The translations under genes were made by a program, and so were the position numbers. This document shows positions 31,671 to 41,141 of a DNA stretch of 64,000 nt, piece by piece; the first letter of the stretch is position 1, and each line of letters starts with the position of its first letter. Origin of the DNA: Modicisalibacter muralis (GTDB lineage: Bacteria; Pseudomonadota; Gammaproteobacteria; Pseudomonadales; Halomonadaceae); assembly GCF_900102945.1 (NCBI RefSeq), contig NZ_FNGI01000001.1, positions 248,001 through 312,000 on the forward strand. The letters are read 5' to 3'. The notes beneath the pieces were generated by a model. It worked only from the letters and a program-made list of their open reading frames with translations. It searched no databases and was not told the origin of the DNA.

Positions 31671-32837
31671 ATGAGCCAATCCTTTGACGAAATCACCGCT
31701 CAGTTGAAGCGTCGGCACCGTAAGTCGGCGCGCCTGAAGTGGCTATCCATGGGGGCGCTGATTCTCGCGGCGGCCTTCCTGGTGGTGTTTATTACCGACA
31801 TGCTGATCAAGGGGCTGCCGGCGTTTCAGCAGGCCCAGATCAAGGTCGAAGTGAGCTATAGCGAGCAGGCCAGTGAGATACCGCTGGCAGCCTTGGAGGA
31901 AGACGTTCGCAGCCTGGTCAGTCGCGGATTCCTGCGCTTGATCCCGGGACGCATGGAAGACAACCCCCAGCTTCTGGGCACCTCGCCCATGCAGTGGGTG
32001 TTGGCCGACGCTCAGGTGGATCAGTATCTCAAGGGCCACCACTCGAGCCTTGGCGCCAGCGAACGGGCGACGGTCGAGCGTCTGGCGGAGCAGGGGCGTG
32101 CCGAGCTTATGTTCAACACGTTCTTCTTCACCAATGGTGACTCCAAGCTCCCGGAGTATGCGGGCATCGCCGCCGCGGCGTTGGGCACGGTATTGACGAT
32201 GATCGTGACCATGCTGGCGAGTTTCCCGGTCGGCGTGATGACCGCCATCTATCTGGAGGAATTCGCGCCCGACAATCGCCTCACCCAGATCATCGAGATC
32301 AACATCAACAATCTCGCCGCCGTGCCTTCGATTCTGTTCGGTCTGCTGGGTCTGGCGATATACATCAACTTTTTCGGCGTACCGCGTTCGTCGCCGCTGG
32401 TGGGTGGCTTGACCCTGGCATTGGGCACCTTGCCGGTCATCATCATCGCCACCCGCACGGCGCTACGCAGCGTGCCCGACAGCATCCGCCAGGCAGCCTT
32501 CGCCGTCGGTTGCTCGCGCTGGCAGGTGGTGAAGGATCACGTTTTGCCGCTGTCGCTGCCGGGCATTCTGACCGGTTCGATCATTGGCCTGGCTCAGGCC
32601 ATGGGCGAGACCGCGCCGCTGATCATCGTCGGCATGGTGGCCTTCATTCCCGACATATCGGCATCGTTCACCGACGCCGCGACAGTCATGCCGGCGCAGA
32701 TATTCACTTGGGCCTCCGAGCCGGATCGTGCCTTCGTCGAGAAGACTGCCGGCGGCATCCTGGTGCTGCTCGCCGTGTTGATTACGCTCAATGCCAGTGC
32801 CGTCTGGCTGCGCAAGAAATTCGAACGTCGCTGGTAG
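31671..32837 (+). CDS. pstA: Phosphate ABC transporter permease PstA
   Basis: The second membrane subunit of the importer. A first helix (about 24-47) is followed by a large extracytoplasmic insertion (about 50-150) matching the N-terminal domain (DUF3333 type) of the long PstA subtype, then the permease core with the coupling loop DSIRQAAFAVGCSRWQVVKDHV. Length is 388 residues against 296 in Escherichia coli. It lies between pstC and pstB with short gaps, in one operon. Confidence 0.92.
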   Translation: MSQSFDEITAQLKRRHRKSARLKWLSMGALILAAAFLVVFITDMLIKGLPAFQQAQIKVEVSYSEQASEIPLAALEEDVRSLVSRGFLRLIPGRMEDNPQLLGTSPMQWVLADAQVDQYLKGHHSSLGASERATVERLAEQGRAELMFNTFFFTNGDSKLPEYAGIAAAALGTVLTMIVTMLASFPVGVMTAIYLEEFAPDNRLTQIIEININNLAAVPSILFGLLGLAIYINFFGVPRSSPLVGGLTLALGTLPVIIIATRTALRSVPDSIRQAAFAVGCSRWQVVKDHVLPLSLPGILTGSIIGLAQAMGETAPLIIVGMVAFIPDISASFTDAATVMPAQIFTWASEPDRAFVEKTAGGILVLLAVLITLNASAVWLRKKFERRW

Positions 32838-32863
32838 GCCGGCGACCCTGACAGGACACGACC

Positions 32864-33718
32864 ATGGTCAACGAACAGTTATCCCAGCCTGCCATCAATG
32901 TCTCGCCGCAACTCGCTCGCGAGCCCGGTCGGCCGATAAGCCGCAACGAGAACGCCAATCACGACTTGAGCGTGCGCGTGCGTGACCTGAACTTGTGGTA
33001 CGGACACAACCAGGCCCTGAAGAACATCAACATCGATATCTACCAGAAGAACGTCACTGCGCTGATTGGGCCTTCCGGCTGTGGCAAGTCGACGTTCTTG
33101 CGCTGCCTCAATCGCATGAACGATCTGATCAAGAGCGTGCGCATCGAAGGGCTGGTGGAAATGGATGGCCGCGACGTCAACGAGTCGCGCATGGACGAGG
33201 TGGCGCTGCGTCGCCGGGTTGGCATGGTGTTCCAGAAGCCCAACCCGTTTCCCAAGTCGATCTATGAGAACATCGCTTACGCACCGCGCATGCACGACTT
33301 GGTCAGCCGTCGGGCCGATCAGGACGAACTGGTCGAGCGCGCGCTACGCGACGCGGGGCTGTGGAACGAGGTCAAGGACAAGCTGCAGGAGCCCGGTACT
33401 TCGCTGTCCGGCGGTCAGCAACAACGCCTGTGTATCGCCCGTGCGATTGCCGTCAAGCCCGATGTGATCCTGATGGACGAGCCGACCTCGGCGCTGGACC
33501 CGATCTCCACGGCGACCATCGAAGACCTGATGGACAAGCTCAAACAGCAGTTCACCATCGTCACGGTGACCCACAATATGCAGCAGGCCGCGCGCGTGGC
33601 CGACTACACGGCGTTTTTCCATCTTGGCGAGCTAATCGAGTACAACGACACACGCATGATGTTTTCCAACCCGCACACCAAGAAGGCCGAAGATTACATT
33701 ACCGGGCGTTATGGCTAG
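32864..33718 (+). CDS. pstB: Phosphate ABC transporter ATPase PstB
   Basis: The cytoplasmic ATPase that powers phosphate import. Walker A is GPSGCGKST (69-77), the ABC signature LSGGQQQR begins at residue 181, and Walker B is [13 protein letters not shown] polar N-terminal extension of about 35 residues precedes the conserved domain, making it 284 residues against 257 in Escherichia coli. No phoU follows: the next gene is a chromate-type transporter 21 bases downstream. Confidence 0.94.
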   Translation: MVNEQLSQPAINVSPQLAREPGRPISRNENANHDLSVRVRDLNLWYGHNQALKNINIDIYQKNVTALIGPSGCGKSTFLRCLNRMNDLIKSVRIEGLVEMDGRDVNESRMDEVALRRRVGMVFQKPNPFPKSIYENIAYAPRMHDLVSRRADQDELVERALRDAGLWNEVKDKLQEPGTSLSGGQQQRLCIARAIAVKPDVILMDEPTSALDPISTATIEDLMDKLKQQFTIVTVTHNMQQAARVADYTAFFHLGELIEYNDTRMMFSNPHTKKAEDYITGRYG

Positions 33719-33739
33719 CGCCCGACTAAGGTGGTGCCC

Positions 33740-34948
33740 ATGCCCAAGCTAAACAGGTCGCATCGTGACGGCACGCCCGGCGAAGTGTTCCTGGCGTTTC
33801 TCAAGCTCGGCGTGACGTCATTCGGTGGCCCGATTGCGCACCTGGGCTACTTTCGCGATGAACTGGTGACTCGGCGGCGCTGGATCGATGAAGCCGGTTA
33901 TGCCGATCTCGTCGCGCTTTGTCAGTTTCTTCCCGGCCCGGCGAGCAGTCAGGTGGGCTTCGCGATGGGGCTGTTACGTGGCGGGCTGGGTGGCGCGCTG
34001 TTGGCCTGGCTGGCTTTCACGCTGCCTTCGGCACTGTTGCTGGTGCTTTTTGCCTACGGTGCCGATGCCTTCGCCGGGCCGCTGGGCCAGAGCGTCATTC
34101 ATGGCCTGAAGCTGGTCGCTGTGGCGGTTGTCGCGCAGGCGGTATGGGGCATGGCACGTAACCTTTGCCCGGATCGCCGGCGCGCGGCGATTGCCATTGT
34201 CGCGGTATTGATCGTGACCTTCATTTCATCGTCGTTGGGACAGATTGCCGCCATCGTCGTGGGGGCGCTCGCTGGGTGGGTGGGATGCCGGCGGATACAG
34301 GCGCCCTCGGCGAATCGTCTTCACTTTGGATTGTCGCCTCGTGCCGGAGTAGTTGCGCTGGGGTTGTTTCTTTTTCTGCTGTTTGGCTTGCCGCTTGCGT
34401 TAACGCTTTGGCAGGCGCCAGGACTGGCGCTTTTCGAGGCATTCTATCAGGCCGGCGCGCTGGTCTTCGGTGGCGGCCATGTCGTGCTGCCGTTATTGGA
34501 AGCCAGCGTGGTCGATCCCGGCTGGGTTTCGCAAAATGCCTTTCTGGCCGGCTACGGCGCGGCGCAGGCCGTGCCCGGGCCGTTGTTTACCTTTGCGGCG
34601 TACTTGGGTGCGGTGGCCGCGCCGATAGGTAATGGCCTGATTGGCGCTTGCGTTGCGCTGGTGGCGATCTTCCTGCCGGGCATGCTGCTACTGATGGGTA
34701 TGCTGCCGTTCTGGGATCGGCTACGCCAGCGCCCAAGGGCGCAGGCGATCATGGCCGGCACCAATGCCGCCGTGGTGGGTATACTGGCGGCGGCCCTTTA
34801 CGATCCGGTCTGGACCGGCGCCGTGCTGGCGCCGGTCGATTTCGCCATCGCACTGGTGGCTTTCACGTTGCTTGTGGTCTGGAAGCTGCCGCCCTGGCTG
34901 GTGGTGGTGACCACCGTGATTGGCAGTGTCGTTGTCGCTTCCCTGTGA
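33740..34948 (+). CDS. chrA: Chromate transporter (ChrA family)
   Basis: A membrane protein with the two tandem CHR domains of long-chain ChrA transporters, which export chromate or related oxyanions. Repeat 1 begins FLKLGVTSFGGPIAHLGYF; repeat 2 carries FYQAGALVFGGGHVVLPLLE. The 402-residue length is typical. AAGGTGG is 5 bases before the chosen ATG; two in-frame GTG codons immediately upstream are possible. Its closeness to pstB suggests readthrough from the Pho-controlled operon, but chromate specificity is inferred from family only. Confidence 0.9.
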   Translation: MPKLNRSHRDGTPGEVFLAFLKLGVTSFGGPIAHLGYFRDELVTRRRWIDEAGYADLVALCQFLPGPASSQVGFAMGLLRGGLGGALLAWLAFTLPSALLLVLFAYGADAFAGPLGQSVIHGLKLVAVAVVAQAVWGMARNLCPDRRRAAIAIVAVLIVTFISSSLGQIAAIVVGALAGWVGCRRIQAPSANRLHFGLSPRAGVVALGLFLFLLFGLPLALTLWQAPGLALFEAFYQAGALVFGGGHVVLPLLEASVVDPGWVSQNAFLAGYGAAQAVPGPLFTFAAYLGAVAAPIGNGLIGACVALVAIFLPGMLLLMGMLPFWDRLRQRPRAQAIMAGTNAAVVGILAAALYDPVWTGAVLAPVDFAIALVAFTLLVVWKLPPWLVVVTTVIGSVVVASL

Positions 34949-34955
34949 ATACCTC

Positions 34956-36140
34956 CTAATCCAGCAATTCGACGGCAATCGCGGTGGCCTCGCCGCCACC
35001 GATGCACAGGCTGGCGATGCCGCGTTTGCCGCCGCGCTGGCGCAGCGCATTGAGCAGGGTGACGATGATTCGCGAGCCGGTGGAGCCGACCGGATGCCCC
35101 TGGGCGCAGGCGCCGCCGAACACGTTGACCTTGTCGTGGGGAATGGCGTGGTCGTCCATGGCCATCAAGGTGACCACGGCAAAGGCCTCGTTGATCTCGA
35201 ACAGGTCGACGTCGTCGACCGTCCAGTCGAGGCGATCCAGCAGTTTGCCGATGGCACCGACCGGGGCGATGGTGAATTCGCTGGGATGCTGTGAATGCGT
35301 GCTGTGACCGAGAATGCGTGCCACCGGTTTGATGCCATGCGCATCGGCCGCGGCGCGACTTGCCACGACCAGCGCCGAAGCACCATCGGAGATCGAGCTG
35401 GCATTGGCGGCGGTGATGGTACCGTCCTTGGAAAAGGCCGGGCGTAGCGTGCGAATCTTGTCGAGCCGCGCCGCAAACGGCTGCTCATCACGATCGACGA
35501 GTTGCTCGCCCTGGTGGGTTTTTACGCTTACCGGAGCCATTTCGCCAGCCAGATCACCTTTCTCGTGAGCGGTCATGGCCCGCTCCAGTGAGGCGATGGC
35601 GAAATCGTCCATGCGCTCGCGGGAATAGCCGCGCTCGCCGGCGATCTGCTGCGCGAAGGCACCCATTAGCTTGCCGGTTTCGGCGTCCTCGAGGCCATCG
35701 TAGAACATGTGATCCTTGAGTTCGCCGTGACCGAGGCGATAGCCGCTGCGTGCCTTGGTCAGTATGTGCGGGGCGTTGGACATCGATTCCATGCCACCGG
35801 CCAGCAGCAACTCGCCGCTACCGGCGCGGATCAGGTCATGCGCGAGCATGGTCGCCTTCATGCCCGAACCACATAGCTTATTGATGGTCGTGGCGCCGAT
35901 GCCATCGGGAATGCCGGCCTGGCGCATGGCCTGACGGCCAGGTCCCTGTTTCACGCCGCCGGGCAACACGCAGCCGAGGATGCCCTCATCGAGCTCGTCG
36001 GCGGCGATACCGGCGCGTTCGATCGCGGCGCGAATGGCGACGGCGCACAACTCGGGCGCGGTGAGGCTCGACAGGCTGCCAAGCATGGCGCCCATCGGCG
36101 TGCGCGCGCCGGAAAGAATGACAACATCGGAAGACGGCAT
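34956..36140 (-). CDS. Acetyl-CoA C-acyltransferase (thiolase)
   Basis: A thiolase that cleaves 3-ketoacyl-CoA with CoA or condenses acetyl-CoA. The nucleophilic cysteine is C90 in NKLCGSGMKA; GHPVGSTGSR and CIGGGEATA supply the second cysteine and the histidine. The ATG giving MPSSDVVILSGART has AGGAG upstream and matches the family; the frame is open further upstream. At 394 residues it fits both acetoacetyl-CoA thiolases and short-chain beta-oxidation enzymes. It diverges from a TetR gene and belongs to an acyl-CoA catabolic cluster. Confidence 0.9.
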   Translation of the reverse strand: MPSSDVVILSGARTPMGAMLGSLSSLTAPELCAVAIRAAIERAGIAADELDEGILGCVLPGGVKQGPGRQAMRQAGIPDGIGATTINKLCGSGMKATMLAHDLIRAGSGELLLAGGMESMSNAPHILTKARSGYRLGHGELKDHMFYDGLEDAETGKLMGAFAQQIAGERGYSRERMDDFAIASLERAMTAHEKGDLAGEMAPVSVKTHQGEQLVDRDEQPFAARLDKIRTLRPAFSKDGTITAANASSISDGASALVVASRAAADAHGIKPVARILGHSTHSQHPSEFTIAPVGAIGKLLDRLDWTVDDVDLFEINEAFAVVTLMAMDDHAIPHDKVNVFGGACAQGHPVGSTGSRIIVTLLNALRQRGGKRGIASLCIGGGEATAIAVELLD

Positions 36141-36277
36141 GACGAACTCCTGAGAAGTTGTTGTAAGAAAGCCTAGGCTGAAATTTGCACCGGGCGCTTG
36201 GTCGAGATACTTCATTGACCACGGATGAGGGCTGTGGTTTGCTCGACTAAAACCAAGCAAGCGCTAGTGTTAATGCG

Positions 36278-36868
36278 ATGACTGTAGTGAACGTGTCACC
36301 TCGCCGCAAGGAATTGATCCGTGTCGCCGCGCGTCTGTTCGTCGACGAAGGGTTCGATCGCACCACGGTGCGCATGTTGGCGCTGGAAATGAACATCAAG
36401 TCGGGGAGTCTGTTCCATCACTTCCGCGACAAGCAGGAAATTCTTTGCGCGGTGATCGAGGAGGGCATGCACAACGCCCTGTCGATCGCCCGCACCGCCC
36501 TGGCCGAAGCGGGCTGCTCGCCCCAGGCGCGGCTCGATGCCATGGCCAGGGCTCACCTCGAAACGCTGCTCACCGATCGCAATGCGCATGTGGTCGCTCT
36601 CTATGAATGGCGGCGTCTGGATGGTGATTCTCGAGCGCATCTGGTGCATCTGCGCGATGCCTACGAGGCACTGTGGCAACAGGTCATTGACGAGGCACTG
36701 GAAGCCGGGTTGATTCGCGGCGATAAGTTTCTGGTGCGCCGCTTCGTGTTGGGCGCGCTGAACTGGACGGTGCGCTGGTACGACCCCGATGGGCCGCGCT
36801 CGCCCGAGGCGCTGGCCAAGGAGTTGGTTGCCATGATTACCCCGCCCGAGGCGGCCGAGAGCCCTTGA
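36278..36868 (+). CDS. TetR/AcrR family transcriptional regulator
   Basis: A 196-residue repressor-type protein. The N-terminal helix-turn-helix is plain: RVAARLFVDEGFDRTTVRMLA followed by IKSGSLFHHFRDKQEIL (about residues 8-52). The C-terminal ligand domain resembles acyl-CoA-responsive members. It lies between the divergent thiolase and the acyl-CoA synthetase operon, so it probably controls both. A short AGCGCT-centred palindrome (36258-36267) in the thiolase-tetR gap is a candidate site. Confidence 0.88.
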   Translation: MTVVNVSPRRKELIRVAARLFVDEGFDRTTVRMLALEMNIKSGSLFHHFRDKQEILCAVIEEGMHNALSIARTALAEAGCSPQARLDAMARAHLETLLTDRNAHVVALYEWRRLDGDSRAHLVHLRDAYEALWQQVIDEALEAGLIRGDKFLVRRFVLGALNWTVRWYDPDGPRSPEALAKELVAMITPPEAAESP

Positions 36869-37003
36869 ATACGGCTTGATGTCGCATGCTTGGGCCAGGT
36901 TCAGGTTGCGACCATTGTCTCGGTTGGGGTGCCTTGTATCGGCTGCGGTCAATGTCTAGGGTTAATCGAGCTGCTGTGAGCGGCTCACTTTTTTGTAGTG
37001 CTC

Positions 37004-37021
37004 TTGACGTTTACGTTAACG
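37004..37021. promoter_or_regulatory. Candidate operator before the acyl-CoA synthetase gene
   Basis: TTGACGTTTACGTTAACG contains the perfect 8-bp palindrome CGTTAACG (37014-37021) and a neighbouring CGTTTACG half. It is 19 bases from the acyl-CoA synthetase start and resembles operators of branched-chain or fatty acyl catabolic regulators. The palindrome is seen; the regulator is not identified. Confidence 0.4.
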
Positions 37022-37039
37022 AAAAGAAGGAGGCGGACA

Positions 37040-38698
37040 ATGACAACAATGCCCCAGGATTACTCGACGTATCTGGCCGATTTCTCGCTGGAACAGGTGC
37101 TGGCTCGGCTCGACGATCATCGAGATGGGCGATTGAATGCCTTCGAGGCCTGCTGCGGTCGTCATCTGCGCAGCGGCAACGGTGAACGCATAGCGCTGGT
37201 GCATGAAGACGGCGAGGGCCGCGTGACGCGACTTAGTTATGCCGATCTGGAAGCCGCCAGCGCGCGCTTGGCCGGCTGGTTCCGGGAACAGGGGCTGGGC
37301 ACGGGCGACCGCATCGCCTGCATGCTGCCACGCACGCCCGAGTTGATGATCGCGGTGCTGGCGACCTGGCGCATCGGCGCCGTCTACCAGCCGCTATTCA
37401 CCGCCTTCGGTCCCGACGCCGTGGATTTTCGTCTGGCGCGGGCCGACGCGCGATTGTTGATTACCGATCGTGCCAACCGGCACAAGTTCGATGGCCTGAG
37501 CCAATGCCCGCCGGTGCTCTGCGTCGGCGGTGGCGGCGATGAACACCGCGACGATGCCGACTGGGCTTCGGCAGCCGGACATGCGCCGATCGAGACGCCA
37601 GCGCCACGTCTCGATCCGCAGGCGGCATTCCTGCAGATGTTTACCTCGGGCACCGTGGGCAAACCCAAGGGCGTGGCGGTACCGTTGGCCGCGTTGCCGG
37701 CCTTCGCGCTGTACATGGAGTTGGCCATCGATCTGCGTGGCGACGATCTGTTCTGGAACATGGCCGACCCGGGTTGGGCGTATGGCCTGTATTACGCGAT
37801 TACCGGGCCGCTGTTGCTGGGCGCGACGACCTATTTCTGCGAATCGGCCTTCGCCGCCCAGGGCGCGCTGGACTTCATGGTTCGCCACCAGATCACCAAC
37901 TTCGCCGCCGCGCCGACCGCCTATCGGCTAATGAAGGCGTCGGGCCTGTTCGACGCTGCCGCCGAACGACTGTCGCTGCGCGCGGCCAGTTCCGCCGGCG
38001 AGCCGCTGAATACCGAAGTGGTCGGTTGGGTCGAGCGCGCGCTGGGCTGTTCGGTAATGGATCATTACGGTCAGACCGAAACCGGCATGACCTGCTGCAA
38101 CCATCATGCGCTCGAGCACGTCAAACCCGCCGGTGGCATGGGCGTGCCCATGCCGGGCTACCGCCTCGCCGTTCTCGATGCCGAATACAACGAACTTCCC
38201 GATGGCGAACCCGGCGTGCTGGGCGTGGATATCGCCGCCTCGCCGGTACATTTCTTCACCGGCTACACCTGGCAGGAAAAGGAACCCTTCGCTAATGGCT
38301 ACTACCTGACCGGCGATGTGGTCGTCCGCGAGGCCGATGGCAGCTTCTGCTTCGCCGGGCGCAACGATGACATCATCACCACCGCCGGTTATCGCGTCGG
38401 GCCGACCGATGTCGAGAATACCGTGATGACGCATCCGGCGGTCGCCGAGTCGGCGGCGGTGGGCAAGCCCGACGAGATTCGTGGCGAGGTCATCAAGTCG
38501 TATGTGGTATTGCGCGATGGCTACGAACCGGATGAAACCCTCGCCGAGGAGATTCGCCAGCGCGTGCGCGAACGTTTGTCCTCACACGCCTACCCGCGCG
38601 AAATCGAATTCGTCGAAACCCTTCCCAAGACCCCCAGCGGCAAGATTCAGCGCTTCAAGTTGCGCGCCCAGGCCGCTGGCGAAACGGAGACACCCTGA
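37040..38698 (+). CDS. AMP-forming acyl-CoA synthetase
   Basis: A 552-residue member of the adenylate-forming family that activates a carboxylic acid to its CoA thioester. [15 protein letters not shown] is the ATP-binding loop, [10 protein letters not shown] the adenylate motif, and the catalytic lysine lies near the end in [14 protein letters not shown]. The sequence is nearer to acetyl/medium-chain (Acs-like) enzymes than to FadD. The start has AAGGAGG 6 bases upstream. Its stop overlaps the SDR gene (TGATG), so they are coupled. Confidence 0.9.
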   Translation: MTTMPQDYSTYLADFSLEQVLARLDDHRDGRLNAFEACCGRHLRSGNGERIALVHEDGEGRVTRLSYADLEAASARLAGWFREQGLGTGDRIACMLPRTPELMIAVLATWRIGAVYQPLFTAFGPDAVDFRLARADARLLITDRANRHKFDGLSQCPPVLCVGGGGDEHRDDADWASAAGHAPIETPAPRLDPQAAFLQMFTSGTVGKPKGVAVPLAALPAFALYMELAIDLRGDDLFWNMADPGWAYGLYYAITGPLLLGATTYFCESAFAAQGALDFMVRHQITNFAAAPTAYRLMKASGLFDAAAERLSLRAASSAGEPLNTEVVGWVERALGCSVMDHYGQTETGMTCCNHHALEHVKPAGGMGVPMPGYRLAVLDAEYNELPDGEPGVLGVDIAASPVHFFTGYTWQEKEPFANGYYLTGDVVVREADGSFCFAGRNDDIITTAGYRVGPTDVENTVMTHPAVAESAAVGKPDEIRGEVIKSYVVLRDGYEPDETLAEEIRQRVRERLSSHAYPREIEFVETLPKTPSGKIQRFKLRAQAAGETETP

Positions 38699-39459
38699 TG
38701 CAACTGCAGGACCGTACTTTTCTGATTACCGGAGCCGCCTCGGGGTTGGGGGCGGCGACCGCCGAGCGTCTGGTGGCCGGTGGCGCCAACGTGGTGCTGT
38801 GCGATTTGAGCGAGGCGATCGAGGCACAGGCTTCGCGACTGGGCGATGCCGCCGTGGCGTGCCGCGGCGATATCACCGATGCCGACGACATCCAGGCGGC
38901 GGTTAGCCGCGCCGTGGATAGCGGCGGATTGCATGGCGTGGTGCATTGCGCCGGGGTGGTCAGTGTCGCCAAGTTGCTCGATCGCGAGGGCAATCCCGCC
39001 GATCTCGATGCCTTCCGCCGTACCATCGAGATCAACCTTATCGGCACCTTCAACGTGCTGCGCTTGGCCGCAGCGGCGATGATCAAGAATACCCCTCAGG
39101 GCAGTGACGGCGAGCGCGGGGTGATCGTCGATACCGCCTCGATCGCGGCCTTCGATGGTCAAATCGGGCAGGCCGCCTACAGCGCCTCCAAGGCCGGTGT
39201 CGCCGGTATGACGCTACCGCTGGCGCGCGAACTTTCGCGTCACGGCATCCGTGTGATGACCATCGCGCCGGGTGTCTTCGAGACGCCGATGATGGGTGGC
39301 ATTCCCGACGACGCGGTGGCCGCTCTGTCGGCGGCGGTACCGTTTCCCAAGCGCCTGGGGCGCCCCGCGGAGTATGCCGCGCTCGCCGAGCAGATCGTTA
39401 CCAACGCGATGCTCAATGGCGAGGTGATACGGCTCGATGGCGGTATCCGCATGCAATAA
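38698..39459 (+). CDS. SDR family dehydrogenase, 3-hydroxyacyl-CoA type
   Basis: A 253-residue short-chain dehydrogenase. The NAD-binding [13 protein letters not shown] and the active-site YSASK are intact, and an asparagine/serine in front of them completes the set. Overall it resembles type-2 3-hydroxyacyl-CoA dehydrogenases, which oxidise 3-hydroxyacyl-CoA. It is coupled to the acyl-CoA synthetase. The last base of its stop codon is the first base of palindromic repeat copy C, in which the IS element sits; downstream genes may have been separated from this operon by that insertion. Confidence 0.88.
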   Translation: MQLQDRTFLITGAASGLGAATAERLVAGGANVVLCDLSEAIEAQASRLGDAAVACRGDITDADDIQAAVSRAVDSGGLHGVVHCAGVVSVAKLLDREGNPADLDAFRRTIEINLIGTFNVLRLAAAAMIKNTPQGSDGERGVIVDTASIAAFDGQIGQAAYSASKAGVAGMTLPLARELSRHGIRVMTIAPGVFETPMMGGIPDDAVAALSAAVPFPKRLGRPAEYAALAEQIVTNAMLNGEVIRLDGGIRMQ

Positions 39460-39532
39460 GAGCCGTTCGCACCTGTTGTCTGTGCTCGTCTTTTTACAAT
39501 CGAGCATGCGGTGTTAAAAATCAGCTTAAAGT
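39459..39532. repeat. Nested-palindrome repeat copy C, left half
   Basis: Left part of a repeat split by the insertion sequence. It begins with the terminal arm AGAGCCGTTCG (39459-39469), carries AAAAATCAGC (39516-39525) and ends in the 9-base duplicated target. Joined to the right half it rebuilds an element of about 224 bp whose core matches copies A and B. Confidence 0.8.
39524..39532. repeat. Target-site duplication, left
   Basis: GCTTAAAGT immediately outside the left inverted repeat, identical to the copy beyond the right end. Nine bases is the duplication length of the IS10 group. Confidence 0.92.
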
Positions 39533-39550
39533 CTGACGAATCCCCACGAA
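39533..39550. repeat. Left terminal inverted repeat of the IS
   Basis: CTGACGAATCCCCACGAA; differs from the right end at two of 18 positions. It lies beyond the 3' end of the transposase gene. Confidence 0.9.
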
Positions 39551-39557
39551 TTTTGTG

Positions 39558-40754
39558 CTACGTGTCGCATAAGGCCTGCTCCCTGACCTCCTCGCAAAGG
39601 CTCGCTTGAAGCATTTTCCAGGCGGGCCAGGGGGCAGCACCAAGACGATGACGCCGAAGCCATTCCAGGCCCAACCGCCACACGGAGAGCACATTCCGGT
39701 GCCGGATACTGTTGCTCTGGTAGCGCCGCTGTTGCCCGCTGGCTCGGACATGCAGGCCGGCCCCCATCACGGCCACATTCGCCAGCATGGCGATCAGCAG
39801 CAGGATCTCGATGCGCTTGCCCTGCCGAGAGCGGTGCATGCCGAACCCCAACCCGAACTGGGGGCTCTTGACGTCGCGAAACCCTTCTTCGATCTGCATG
39901 CGCTGTCGGTAGATGGCCACCAGCTTGTCCGCCAGCGTGGCCCGGTCCTCCAGGTTGCTGACCAGCACCCAGGGGTCCTTCTGCCGCCGGGCGATCTGCC
40001 GGCTGCCGCTGTCCTGAGAGACCTGCCCGCGCTTGTTGCGATGCTTGCGCCCCTGTGGCGGCCGATGGTAGAGCACCATCCGGGTGGTGAGGGGGTTGCT
40101 TTCGGCGATCCGCACGGTGCCGAGTGGCTGCGGGCTGGCGGTGGCCTGCGGGAAAAGGGCGGCAACGGGCTGCCACGCCTGCCCGGGTGCCTGGTAGCGG
40201 GTCGGACAGCGGACCCGGCCGACGTAGTGCCAGCCGCGCGCCTCGACCGCCCGGAACCAGCGATTGCGAAAGCCGGCATCGGTGACCAGAATCGGCGTGG
40301 CCCCGGCGGGTAGCACCTCGGCGAGGGCATCCAGCAGGTACGCTTCGCAGCGAGGACAGCCGGCCTTGTGGTGGACCTTCTCGAAGATCGGCAGCGACCG
40401 CCCGGCGAACGGCACTGCGGCGCGCAGTAGAAAATGCCGTCCCCGGTCATCGATCGGTGACCAGTCCACCAGAATCAGCGGCCGCGTGGTATGGCCGATC
40501 AGCAGGGTGGCCATGAGCCAATAGAACAGCGGCCGCTCGCGGTGCAAATGATGATTGCCCAGCAGCCGGTCGACCCGCTTGATGGTGTGCTTGGCCGCCA
40601 CCGGACCCGGCAAGGCACGGCCCAGGGCGGTCAAGCCCAGGCGGCGCTTCCCCAGCAGAGCCCCCACGGTATCGAGCAATGCCTGCAGGCGCTTGGCATG
40701 GACCAGGGGGAGTGATGACGTCAGCAGAGTATGCAAGAATCGAGGGGCCTGCAT
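39558..40754 (-). CDS. IS4 family (IS10 group) transposase
   Basis: A 398-residue DDE transposase that cuts and pastes the element. The catalytic triad is D97 (LVDWS), D159 (VTDAGF) and E289, the last in the Y-2-R-3-E-6-K signature (Y282, R285, E289, K296). IKRVDRLLGN and MQIEEGFRDVKSPQFGLG closely match the IS10 group. The reading frame is intact, so the element is potentially active. Start and length agree with IS10 (402 residues). Confidence 0.95.
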   Translation of the reverse strand: MQAPRFLHTLLTSSLPLVHAKRLQALLDTVGALLGKRRLGLTALGRALPGPVAAKHTIKRVDRLLGNHHLHRERPLFYWLMATLLIGHTTRPLILVDWSPIDDRGRHFLLRAAVPFAGRSLPIFEKVHHKAGCPRCEAYLLDALAEVLPAGATPILVTDAGFRNRWFRAVEARGWHYVGRVRCPTRYQAPGQAWQPVAALFPQATASPQPLGTVRIAESNPLTTRMVLYHRPPQGRKHRNKRGQVSQDSGSRQIARRQKDPWVLVSNLEDRATLADKLVAIYRQRMQIEEGFRDVKSPQFGLGFGMHRSRQGKRIEILLLIAMLANVAVMGAGLHVRASGQQRRYQSNSIRHRNVLSVWRLGLEWLRRHRLGAAPWPAWKMLQASLCEEVREQALCDT

Positions 40755-40847
40755 GGGTCTCCTTCGGCATATTGTGTGTTTGGCGACTTACAACATGCCG
40801 GCCCATGCAGGCCTTTTCAATCATATCATTCTGATTTTCTTATCTAT

Positions 40848-40865
40848 TTCCTGGGGATCCGTCAG
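40848..40865. repeat. Right terminal inverted repeat of the IS
   Basis: Plus-strand TTCCTGGGGATCCGTCAG, the complement of the left end with two differences. It carries a GATC (Dam) site absent from the left end. Confidence 0.9.
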
Positions 40866-41024
40866 GCTTAAAGTGCTCATTTATCATTCGTAAACTCGAG
40901 TGCGAGCCCAGTCCGCCTTTGCGCTGATTTTTGCTTAGTGACCCACACGGATGTGGGAAATGCGTGGGCCCGTAGGGAACGGGCCTAGCTCTGATCTTCG
41001 CTCGACGACGTTTCGAACGGCTCT
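40866..41024. repeat. Nested-palindrome repeat copy C, right half
   Basis: Starts with the second target copy GCTTAAAGT (40866-40874), then GCTCATTTA...GTAAACT, the middle arm GCTGATTTTT (40923-40932) that pairs perfectly with the left half, two extra hairpins (CCCACA-cgga-TGTGGG at 40942-40957 and GGCCCGT-N5-ACGGGCC at 40967-40985), and the terminal arm CGAACGGCTCT (41014-41024), a perfect 11-base complement of the left end. Confidence 0.8.
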
Positions 41025-41077
41025 CGACACATCAATTTAAAACGAACGCTTGACTCGACTCCTTCTCTGGCCTAATT

Positions 41078-41095
41078 TTCAAACACATGTTTGAA
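41078..41095. promoter_or_regulatory. PsrA-like operator before the acyl-CoA dehydrogenase gene
   Basis: TTCAAACACATGTTTGAA has perfect 7-bp arms around ACAT and fits the published PsrA-type pattern G/C-AAAC-N2-4-GTTT-G/C. PsrA is a fatty-acid-responsive TetR regulator in Pseudomonas. It lies 46 bases before the gene. Fit is seen; binding is inference. Confidence 0.6.
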
Positions 41096-41141
41096 GTGGT
41101 GCCGAGCGCCGCTCAATACGGCTCATTCAGGAGAGTTCGAG

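Larger units (their letters stand above)
39533..40865 (-). mobile_element. IS10-like insertion sequence (IS4 family)
   Basis: A complete 1333-bp element, almost the size of IS10 (1329 bp). The ends are inverted repeats, CTGACGAATCCCCACGAA on the left and, read inward, CTGACGGATCCCCAGGAA on the right, sharing 16 of 18 bases and the CTGA...ATCCCC form of IS10. A perfect 9-bp GCTTAAAGT duplication flanks it, which points to a recent, simple insertion. One transposase fills it. Only the right end, beside the transposase start, contains a GATC site. It landed inside an intergenic repeat downstream of the SDR gene. Confidence 0.95.

Noticed and set aside
39606-40313. Long plus-strand open frame opposite the transposase
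   Set aside because: It is the antisense shadow of a well-conserved IS10-group transposase and has no recognisable protein features.
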